From the NCBI GenBank assembly GCA_015679605.1, contig JAAAVE010000924.1, positions 1-10,885 on the forward strand: 10,885 nucleotides of DNA. Reading direction: 5' to 3'. Positions within the stretch are counted from its first letter, which is position 1. Each line of letters opens with the position of its first letter. The DNA comes from Podila epigama. Taxonomy: Eukaryota > Mortierellomycota > Mortierellomycetes > Mortierellales > Mortierellaceae. Below the pieces are notes generated by a model. That model was not told the DNA's origin and searched no databases. It worked only from the letters and a program-made list of their open reading frames with translations. The translations under genes were made by a program, and so were the position numbers. Shown piece by piece: positions 1 to 8,800 of this stretch.

Positions 1-69
1 TTTGGCTTTGGCTTTAGCTCTGACACCAAGACGCTCACTCATTGTACGCACGCATGACAAATTTGATAG
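1..69 (+). other. 3' part of an intron (upstream gene, partial)
   Basis: The reading frame of the downstream exon is closed here by TGA at 55-57, TGA at 64-66 and TAG at 67-69, so this stretch cannot code for the same protein. It ends in TTGATAG, a plausible acceptor, with possible branch sites CTGAC (20-24) and TGAC (54-57). The intron would be phase 0. The donor lies outside the window. This is an inference from frame closure and protein similarity, not a proven junction. Confidence 0.5.
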
Positions 70-519
70 AACATGGTTGGGTCTGAGGCTACGATCAAAT
101 CACAAGCATTGAATTCAGTCCGCCACACTCTGCATACGGCCTTTAAGCACGTCGTCGCGTTTAAGGAGAGCGCCGATGAGCCAGAGGCATATCAAAATAT
201 GGTCTTTTTCGCCGCACAATTCCCGATCGAATTCGAAAATTATGTGGTCCCACCAGCAATTTCCGAGCAAGAGTGGAAAGAAATGCAGCAGCGGCGACAG
301 GAGGGTCATGCTGGTCATGCCCTGCGCCCAAGCATGATGAGGGACTGGATACTGTCAAGCTTTCAAGAGTGGCCCTTGTCCACACCATATGATCCCTCTC
401 AAGGAGAACTCATTCTTGACCGAAACAACACACTCAACGGGATGCAGCGCCTTGGAGCCGAAGACCATTGGCACGCCATGCGAGGATTGTTGCCACTCGA
501 GTTTTGGATGAACTATTAG
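70..519 (+). CDS. C-terminal exon of a spermidine synthase-like (SAM-dependent) protein, partial
   Basis: This is the last coding exon of a gene entering from the left; it encodes about 149 residues and ends at TAG 517-519. It begins with NMVGSEA, followed by a helix-like stretch and FKHVVAFKES, then NMVFFAA. That order resembles the C-terminal half of the Rossmann-like domain in spermidine/spermine synthase-like proteins, where a hydrophobic NxVG strand, a 'tL...F.hv..f.e' helix-strand unit and an 'N.vFf.s' strand follow one another. The tail has W/P-rich segments (residues near WPLSTPYD and LPLEFWMNY) and contains LILDRNNTLNGMQRL, which may correspond to the acidic 'lltDd.nP' segment of the family. 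The SAM-binding motifs would lie in exons outside the window. An ATG at 73 could start a free-standing 148-aa protein, but the fold would then lack its N-terminal half. The family assignment is from memory and moderate only; fungal homologues can be fused to membrane domains, which cannot be seen here. Confidence 0.55.
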   Translation, partial: NMVGSEATIKSQALNSVRHTLHTAFKHVVAFKESADEPEAYQNMVFFAAQFPIEFENYVVPPAISEQEWKEMQQRRQEGHAGHALRPSMMRDWILSSFQEWPLSTPYDPSQGELILDRNNTLNGMQRLGAEDHWHAMRGLLPLEFWMNY

Positions 520-1023
520 ACAAATAGATTTTATGATAAACCAAAGAGGTTTGACAAATTGGGTTGATGATACGAGGAATTGCGCGTTCTTTTTGGGCGA
601 AAAAAAAGGTTTTCTGTCCATGCGCACAAGTGATCGAGCCAATGGCAGGACAGACACGTGACTTACATCTATTCTATCCGTGAAGACGTTCAAGTTTTTT
701 TTTTTTTTTTTTTTTCAAAAATTTCTTTTTTTTTTCTTTTTTTTTTTGGCAAACATCTCGTTGCTTCTCCATTGTTCATTCCATTTGCTTTCCAATTGTT
801 CACTTTTTCAATTTTGTCAGCACCCTCCCCATTCTCTCCACTCTACCTCTTGTTCATCCCCCCCCGCCAAAAAAGGAAAAAAAGATTGTTATCCAACAGT
901 TTCTTGTCTCTTTTGTTCCCAATCAAATTCTTGCATCATTCTTTGTTCTCTCGCATCTTTGTCACACCAAGTTCTCTCATAAGAAAACTTGACATCCCCC
1001 ATCCCCAGACACACGGCGACAAC
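520..1023. other. intergenic region: 3' end of upstream gene and DSK2 promoter/leader
   Basis: This holds 504 bases without a supported gene. A GATAAA hexamer at 535-540, 16 bases past the upstream stop, is a one-mismatch polyadenylation signal. From 695 the strand turns to long T tracts and then to a strongly pyrimidine-rich stretch up to the DSK2 start, typical of fungal promoters and leaders. No clear TATA box was seen. The open frames crossing it encode only homopolymer-derived Phe/Ser-rich sequence. Confidence 0.6.
695..747 (+). repeat. poly(T) tracts upstream of DSK2
   Basis: T runs at 695-715 (21 T), 726-735 and 737-747, the last two separated by a single C. They lie about 280-330 bases upstream of the DSK2 ATG. 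Tracts of this kind exclude nucleosomes and often mark fungal promoters; that role is inferred here. Exact lengths depend on sequencing accuracy in homopolymers. Confidence 0.85.
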
Positions 1024-2164
1024 ATGAGCGACTCAGTATCCATCAATATCAAAGCACCCAATAACCAAAAGTATGTTGTCTCGGTCACCCCGTCAGACAC
1101 CATCCTGGACCTGAAAACCAAAATAGCTGCAAACTGCGATACCCCTGCAGATCACATGCGTCTAATTTTTTCGGGCAAAGTCCTCAAGGATCCTGAATCC
1201 ATTTCGAGATATAATATCTCTTCGGGCCACACTATTCACATGGTTCGCAGTGCACCGCAAATCAGAGCGACAGCATCCACAAATAATCCCACAGCTAATA
1301 TCGGCTCTATCCCTTCGCCACCAACTACAGGAAGATCCACAGTCCCGCCAGGTATGGAGATTCTTGTCCGAAGTGCACGGTCCCGAATTTTCACTGCATT
1401 GGTTGAAAAGGAGGTGAACTTGCTGCGCTGTTGGGATTCAACCTGCTATTATTATCTTTTTTTTTATTAAAAAAAAAAAAAAAAAAAAACACTGACAGAA
1501 TGCGTGACGCCTTCTCCTAGAAGCTCTACCCAATCCTTGGACTGCAATGCCCTTTGGAGGCGGAAACAATCGCATGGGAATCAATGGCCAGGACATCATG
1601 GGAGTAGACACGGGTATGCTGAGTAACATGATGCAAGATCCCAATTTCGCGCAATACATGTCCAGCATGCTTCAAAATCCACAAGTGCTACAGTCCATGT
1701 TGTCAACCAACCCAATGCTCCAGGCGATGGGGCCTAGTGTCCAACAGATGTTGCACTCGTCCCAGTTTCAGCAGATGATTTCAAATCCAGATACGCTTCG
1801 CCAAGTGGCGCAGATGGGCCCGCAGATGGGACTTGCAACGCCACTCACATCCGAGATGCAAGCGGGTCCATGGCCAACATCGTCGCCTACCAGGACGCCG
1901 ACTGTGGGCTCACCAACATTGTCATCCACCGCACCGACAGCGTTCAATCCCTTTGCAGGGCTTGCCGGCGTTGGGACTACAAGTCCATTGGCTAGTCAAC
2001 AGCGTCAACAGGCATCAGAGCCCCCAGAACAGCGGTTCCAGGTGCAATTACAGCAACTGAACGAAATGGGTTTTTGGGATGCAGCCAAGAATGTACGGGC
2101 ACTTGTAGCCAGTAATGGCAATTTGAACATGGCCATAGAGATTCTGTTTACGCGTGTTGTTTAG
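1024..2164 (+). CDS. DSK2: Dsk2/ubiquilin: UBL-STI1-UBA proteasome shuttle factor
   Basis: Two exons, 1024-1351 and 1521-2164, joined at a phase-1 intron, give a 323-aa protein. The join yields VPPEALPNPW, and the NPW motif is typical of ubiquilins just after the UBL linker. Residues 1-76 form a ubiquitin-like domain with the family signature LIFSGKVLKD; it has no terminal GG, as expected for an uncleaved UBL. Residues about 141-212 are a Met/Gln/Asn-Pro-rich STI1 (chaperone-like, client-binding) region with NPQVLQSML and NPMLQAM. A Ser/Thr/Pro/Ala linker follows, and residues 279-323 are a UBA domain with MGF at 292-294 and a GNLNMAIEIL helix. Known family role: UBL binds proteasomal receptors, UBA binds ubiquitin chains, and STI1 holds hydrophobic clients, in cytosol and nucleus. 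ATG 1024 is preceded by ACAAC and starts the UBL directly. At 323 aa it is somewhat shorter than yeast Dsk2 (about 373 aa) and far shorter than animal ubiquilins, which have more STI1 regions. Confidence 0.95.
1352..1520 (+). other. DSK2: DSK2 intron (169 bp, phase 1)
   Basis: Donor G|GTATGG at 1352, branch-like CTGAC at 1492-1496, acceptor TCCTAG ending at 1520. Splicing joins G to AA to make a Glu codon and restores the conserved NPW reading frame. The first-exon frame otherwise ends in intron-derived sequence. Confidence 0.9.
1457..1489 (+). repeat. poly(T)/poly(A) tract inside the DSK2 intron
   Basis: Nine T (1457-1465), ATT, then 21 A (1469-1489), lying just before the branch-like CTGAC. 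The two halves are complementary over about 9 bases, so the RNA could fold as a simple hairpin. Confidence 0.85.
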
Positions 2165-2444
2165 ACAATAGTGTAGCTTATAGTCTTTTAATGCAAGATA
2201 CCCCGACATGCTGTAATGGAGAGTGTTAAATACCAGACTGTCATTATAATTTATTCCTTTTGGTGGTGAGTGAGTGGCGGAGATGTGGTGACAGCGATTC
2301 TGGGGGGAAAATGCAAGACAATTAGAGTATTTGACTTTGGACCAACCAGACTGAATGGAGTTGCATTACTGGTAAATTGTGCTTTTACACAGACAGGCAG
2401 GCAGGCACAGGGCAACTAGCTGTTTACTTTGCCAATTTGCTTTC

Positions 2445-2471
2445 CAACAGTCAACAGTCAACAGTCAACAG
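2445..2471 (+). repeat. tandem heptanucleotide repeat (CAACAGT), about 3.9 copies
   Basis: Three perfect CAACAGT units at 2445-2465 are followed by CAACAG (2466-2471) and degenerate CAAACAGC. It lies about 330 bases upstream of the kelch start. No function is evident. Confidence 0.85.
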
Positions 2472-2510
2472 CAAACAGCAAAGTGGTGATTGCGATTGGG
2501 GTGGGGTAAA

Positions 2511-2542
2511 TGTGTGTTTGTCTCTGTGTGTGTGTTTGTGTT
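2511..2542 (+). repeat. interrupted GT-rich microsatellite
   Basis: Alternating TG with interruptions (TTTG, TCTC) over about 32 bases in the kelch-gene upstream region. It is low-complexity and probably polymorphic. Confidence 0.75.
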
Positions 2543-2801
2543 CAGGGCATATTTTTTTTTCTAATATGTTGCCAACCGCCGCCCTTCTTTTCCCCCCGCC
2601 ATCCCCCCACCACGTTTCGCTGTTGTGACTCTTCCTTCGTACTCTTCACTTTTTTCTTTTATTCAAAAGTCTGTCTTTCCCTCCATCCACTTCAACCTTC
2701 GATTCCCTTTTTTTTTTTGCATTCGACTGTCCACTTCGGCAACATTCTCATGCAGTAGACTCTCATTCATCATCCTACACCATCTCATATAACGCTGCAC
2801 C

Positions 2802-5800
2802 ATGGCAGGCCTGTTCAGTAGAAAGAAAAAAGACGATTCTTCGTCTGACACAAAACACCATCAGCAACAAAAGCAGCAACATGAACAACAACGCCCTGCT
2901 CCCCCTCCAAATGGACTTGGCATGAGCCCCACCAACAGTATGAGCAGCCACCATAGCCAAGGTCAAATCAATACTTATAATAACGACAATACTGTTCATG
3001 GAACAAGAGGCCCCACGAGTCCTGGATATGCTCACAACGGTGGTGGCTACCCCGGCCAGGGCCCATTATCACCTATGAGCAACTCCACCAACAGTGGGCC
3101 ACCCTCACCACTCGGCTCTTCCAATAACATGCTTGTCACCCCACTGCTTTGCTGGACACAGCGTCGTATCCTTGGCACCAACCCGTTCCCGCGGTTCATG
3201 CACACTTCCTCCATCACTGCAACTGGCACTGATATTTTTTTGTATGGCGGCAATCAACGAGGAACACCCAAAGGCGACCTGTTCATCATTGACTCTGGTA
3301 AGTCTTCCATACCCAGCACAACTCAAACATTGGGGGACAGGTGTGTGTGTCTCATTCTGCTCTTCCAATTGCATGTGCGAGTTATATTATTCTTGTTTGT
3401 GGTACCATGTTGAAAAACACAAACATGCACAGAGAGACAAGAAAAAAAAAAAGAAGACATGTTCATCTCCAAACATGTTTAAAAAAACGAGGGAAAAAGA
3501 AAAAAGAGAAAAAGAAAAAAGAGAAAAAGATTCTTTTTGACATGGGGCAATGCTCTCGAACCTTGCCTTCCACTTGCAGCAAAAGAAAAAAGGCTCATTT
3601 GTGAGCATTGTCAGGCACGCCTTTTTGGTCAAAAAGAAAATGTGCGGACGATTGAGAAAACGCACAAACGAGGGGTTATCTTCAACCCACGAGGTGTCAC
3701 TGACATCCTGATCCGTCAGAAGAACTCCGTACTAACGTTAGGTTGTCTCTCCTGCGACGCGCATAGTGTCTCTTCAGTGCCAGGCAGTGGCGCCAGCTGG
3801 TCAAGACCATCCCCCACCTAAGAGTGGTCACTCTGCTGTCAACGTTGGCCAATATATAATTTGTAAGTAGCAGTTTGTTTCTTTTTTTTCTTTCTGTAAA
3901 CACGGCTCATATCATGCATAGATGAACAGAGGGGTCTAGTCTTTTCATGACTTTGGTCGAGGTCCGAACTAATCATAATTGTTTTCAATTGTTGTTGTAG
4001 ACTTTGGAGGTTGGGACTCTGTCACAGGACAGTGCGACGACAACCTTTATGTGCTCCATACTGCCAGAAGAGAGTGGAACAGACCGCTCATACAAGGAGC
4101 CCTACCCACACCTCGCCATTCGCACATCGCCTGTGCTATCGGCACCACCATGTTTGTCTTTGGAGGCCAAGTTGACAACTTTTATTTGGACGACATTGTA
4201 GCCTTTGACATGAAAACCAGTATGTGTCTCTGATTATGGAAACGACCCGTCTCCTCATTTGCGTCGAACTGTTGAACTGATATCGACTTGTACCCCTGTT
4301 TTTTTTTTTTTTTTGTCATGCTAGTTACTCAAAACCCACGGTGGCAGAAAGTGGAACCTCAAACGGAATCGCCTCCAGCACGTGCTGGTCACTGTGCAGG
4401 CGTTTATGAAGGAAAGATTTACATCTTCGGAGGTGTCGACGCCGACTATTTTTACAACGACATTTGGTGCTTCGATCCTAGGGCTGCCACATGGACTCCA
4501 ATTCCCGCATCAGGTTACCTACCCACAGGTCGCTACGGGCATTCTTGCACAGTGACCGATGGTACCATGTACATCTTTGGAGGCAACGGTCCAGATAGCG
4601 CAGAGCTCAATGACGCGTATGCATTCAAATTCTTGGGTAAGAATGAACATGATATTTTTGCAGCTGTGCTTTTTCCTTTATGAAACTACGGATATATCAT
4701 GATATTCATGTGAGTGTCTATCTTCATTAGAACGCCGATGGTACCTATTCCAGAACGTGGGACCTGTTGCCAGCCCCCGTAGTGGACACACCATGTGCAC
4801 AATCAAAGATCGTATCTTTGTCCTTGGAGGCGAGTCCGAGCACACAAAGACCGAGGACTCTGCCCTGATCTATTACCTCGAACTATGTAAGCTCAATGTC
4901 ACAAAGAAAAATGAGATTTATCGTATAACCTACGCGTATTCTATTTATTGACTGTATTCTCATATAATACACCATTGCAGCCAATATCAGATTCTCTGAT
5001 TCGGTACCACAGGCTATTCCTCCTCGGCAAGCGTCGAGTGTCAATATGATCTCGTCTGGTTCTGCAGAGAGGCAATCTTTGACGGACTCTTCCTCATCCG
5101 GAGGTACTCATGGACCAGGAAGTTTCGGCATGGGCAGGAACTCTAGTCAACAACAGCAACAGCAACAGCAACAGTGGCCAGGGCAAGGGCAAGGACAAGG
5201 ACCCGCACAAGGACATGGGAATATAGCAGGCTCTCGCCCTGACCGCCCTGACCGCCGCAATACCCACCGACCAGGGTCGCCAGCAACTTACACGCATGGT
5301 GATCGTCAAGCATTGGCAAATACAACGAGTCCACAGCTCATGCACAGGCCACTGACCACTCTTGGCACTCCGCCACCTCGTGGAGCAAGTGCTGGTCAAG
5401 GGCTCGGACTAGCAGAAAGGAGTCATTCACAAGTAGAGGGTCTTACGATTGCCACAAGAAGGCAAACTATGAAGGATGACTTTCAAAGTGGATACGGAGG
5501 TGCCGTCATGGGCCAGAACCACCATCCAGGAATGAACTACAGTGGCAGTCCCACTGATCAGCGACGTACCATGCACCAGATCCCGTCCCCTCCACCATCG
5601 GCAGATGTGAACCCTTCTCCCCTTCGGGTTATCAATGTTACGCCAGACAGCTCACCTCTATCGACCAAATATACTCTCAAGAGTGGAGAGGGCAGCCCCA
5701 CGGTTTCACGCGTAGACACTTTGAGAAGCAACGATGGGTTGCCATTTGACAAACATTCTGCGCATGATGATCCATATGCAACAGAGGCCACCATGTTGCC

Positions 5801-8800
5801 TCCATCCTCAGGAAACCAGGCTTTATCCTACATCCCACCTCCACCTGCATCAGTGTCTCCAGCTATTTCAGCCATCGCTGCGCCTGCTGTTCCTCCACCA
5901 TTGGTACCACCACTGAGCGCATCATTGCCCACACATCCTTCTGAATCTACATCATCGTCCTTGAATTCTGACAATATGACACTTCCGCCTGGAGCAGAAA
6001 CGAGACGAGGAACAGAAACGCCCCCAACACTGCCACCACCACCACCACCTACTAATCAGCAGAGTGGATCTCTCACCCCGACTCAAACACATGCGCCATT
6101 ACTTCCATCACCCATGGATGCATCGACGCCCATCCCCGGGCCACTGGACCGCTCAGGATCCCCTGCATCGTTACAGGGTGCCTACAACCGCCCTCCTCCA
6201 CCGCCACCCTCGTCATCCTCAAGCCCTGCTAGACACTCGCCCTTATCCCCATCAGCATCAAGTTCAAGTGCTGCTGCGCCTCATGCACAATCAAACCTCT
6301 CAGACTTGCGCAAAATCAAGAACCTCGAGTCTATGGCGGAAGCAGTTCAAGATGAAAACCAGCACCTGCGACAGGAAGCAAAGGAACGTGAACAAGAGCT
6401 TCAGGCGATGAAGAGACGTGAGAACTGGCTCGTGACAGAAGTCATGCTCGCCAGGTCTGGAAGTACAAGTACCAGTACTAGCTCGACAACTACCCGTGAG
6501 CGGCTTATGAACGGTCAAGGTCACATGGATAGCCATAGCAACAACGGCAAGGATGATACCAGTCATAGTGATTTCGATATTGAACAGCTAGAGCAAGAAC
6601 TGGGCGCTGCTGACTTGCATCACTTGGATGCGGATGCGCCACAGGTCAAGATAACGCGCGCATTACTCAAAGTACGGGAGGAACTCAAGAACGCCAAAGC
6701 GTCGATCGCGACCCAAGCTCATGTCGCATCACTCAAAATCAAAGAAGCAGAACGTGTCCGGACGGGAGCACTTCAGGAGGCAGCGTACCTCAAGGCCAAG
6801 CTGTTGTCGCTCTCCAATGTTCAGGAGAATCCAGAAGCGCTTGTTCAAGTAGAAATGAATAGAGCCACAGATTTGGAGAAACGTCTGACAACAGCGTTAC
6901 ATGACTTGGAGACACTCGAAGCGCAACATTCGCAAGCTCTAGAGTCTCTTGAACAAGAGCGGCATGCGCGTTTAGAGGCAGAAGATCGCTCAACGGCCTC
7001 GGCGGCACTGGCGCAAGAGGCGCAAGCTGCACACACCCGTGCCCACGCAGAGTTGGCCTCGCTTCACACACGTGTTACCAAGGCTGAGTCTGAGTCGCGT
7101 GATTATGCCGCTCAATTGGCCGAATCTCAAGCTGGCTTCTCGGGTCATCAGTCTCAATCCTCAGGTCTGCTACAGAAGGTATCTCAGTTAAAGGAGGAGA
7201 TTGAGCAGCAGCAAACCGCTCTGGAACAAACACAAAAGGCCTACTCGATTGCCAATGACCGCGCCAAGCGCGCCGAGACGCGTGCGGATGAAGCATCCCA
7301 AAAGTTAGAGAAGCTCGAAAGTGAGCGCTTGGATCTATGTGGGCAAGTGAACCGATTCCGCGGCGAGTCGGAGCGACTGCAGGCCAAAGTGGAGGAATTG
7401 GAGGGACGTCACAAGGCGTCCAAGGACGAAGTCCAGATATTGCGCAAGCTGGTGGAGGAAGGTATGGCGTCGATAACAATGCGAGCAGGGCCTGGTGGTG
7501 CTGGCAACAAGCATGACAGCATCGCGATCTTGAACACAGTATCACGTGTCTCTGAATTGGAGCACGAGTTATCTCTTCTCAAGACGTTGCAATCGCAAGC
7601 GCATTTGAATGCTTCGAGATCGGCGAACGAATTGGCCGATGCTATGATGGAGATTTCTCGACTCGAGCAAGCTTCCATGCAAGCCCGGTCTGAAGTCCTT
7701 TCTCTTCAAAAGCTCTTGTCTCAGGAGCGCGAAGGAGGTGCACAGCTACGCGCCAGTCTGTCCAAGGCTGAACAAGATTTCGAGGCCAAGGTCAAGGAAG
7801 TTGAGGACCAAGAGGTACAGTTGGGGCTTTTGAAGAATGTAATGCGCGAGAAGGGTCTCCTGGCTGAGGACATGTTGGAGCGGGCGCGGTTCCGTGGCTC
7901 GAATGAGTACATGACCCAGCTGGAAGAGCGGCTTAGAGAGGCAGAGCAGAAGGTACAAGAACAGGAGCAGGAGCACCAAAGGACTCGAGAGCATTTCGAA
8001 GAACAACTTGAAGGCTTGGAATCGAAACGTCAGGCGACGATTCAGCATTCGGAAAAGGTTGGACTCTTGCTTCGCAAACTCAAGAATGACCTCGAGACGA
8101 CCATGAAGGAGAAGGACACGGTTGAAACTGAGCTCAAGACGCTGCACGAGGCCCATTCGCGATGTGCCAATTATGCACACGAGCTTGCCATCCTTCGTAC
8201 ATCTCAAAAGGAACAGGAAGATGAACGAGTAGAGATGTTACAGGCGCATTTCGAAGAGGAACGAAAAGAATTGGTCGCTGAAGGAAGCAAGCTGCAGAGT
8301 CGGTTGATGGATTCGGAAATGCTTTCAACCGAGCTGTCACAAAAGATAATCTCGCTCACGAGCAGGATCGAGGAGTTCGAGAACACGAACGATTCGCTTT
8401 CGGGGGAGCTGGAGACTGTCCAAGGCCAAGTGAATGAAGTGAAGGCGAACGCCCAAAGACAGGAACAGCATCTCAAGGCCGATGTCGAGCGACTTGTAGA
8501 GGAGATTCACCAGATTCAAAAGGACATGCAACTCAAGCAGCGAGAATTGGATGAGGCCAAGGAGTTGAACAAGCAACTTGAGCAGCAACTTAATCACGCC
8601 CTTCAAGCACAAACCTCAGCCGTGACACAGACCCCGAACCTGGAACTCGAGCATCAACGCAAGGAGCTTGAAGAGAAACTTGCCCAGGTTCATAAAGCAA
8701 AGGAGGAGCTCCAGAATGAAAATGACGAGTTGAGGGTGCGCCTTTCCGACTCTGAAAAGAAGGTGGCCCTCTTACTTGACAATATGCAGAGTAACTTTTC

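Larger units (their letters stand above)
2165..2801. other. intergenic region: DSK2 3' end and kelch-gene promoter/leader
   Basis: This holds 637 bases between two genes in the same orientation. There is no canonical AATAAA after DSK2; the AT-rich patch at about 2243-2256 is the likeliest 3'-end region. Further right lie a heptanucleotide repeat (2445-2471), a GT-rich tract (2511-2542), and then a pyrimidine-rich stretch from about 2578 to 2728 typical of a fungal promoter/leader. Short open frames here encode only low-complexity sequence. The kelch start sits in a very good context, CACCATGG. Confidence 0.6.

Noticed and set aside
73-519. A complete small 148-aa gene starting at ATG 73
   Set aside because: It is possible but less likely. 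The sequence looks like the C-terminal part of a larger enzyme, and an acceptor-like TAG at 67-69 sits directly before it.
658-1470. A 270-codon open frame running through the DSK2 leader into its first exon and intron
   Set aside because: It begins at GTG and translates poly(T) as polyphenylalanine. The UBL starts cleanly at ATG 1024, and the 3' end reads into the intron.
2445-2542. Tandem CAACAGT and GT repeats considered as a CRISPR-like or transposon-end structure
   Set aside because: The units are short and contiguous, with no spacers, no terminal inverted repeats and no transposase nearby; they are a simple microsatellite.
2377-2758. Two overlapping short open frames between DSK2 and the kelch gene
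   Set aside because: They encode low-complexity sequence from GT, T and C tracts and resemble no protein; promoter/leader composition explains them.
3094-3604. Plus-strand open frames over kelch exon 1 and intron 1 with Lys/Glu-rich ends
   Set aside because: They are out of frame with the kelch protein and derive their ends from the intronic purine repeat.
3587-3626. Inverted repeat in intron 1 considered as a tRNA, snoRNA or terminator
   Set aside because: There is no cloverleaf, no RTGATGA/CTGA box pair and no H/ACA layout. It is kept only as a low-interest structural note.
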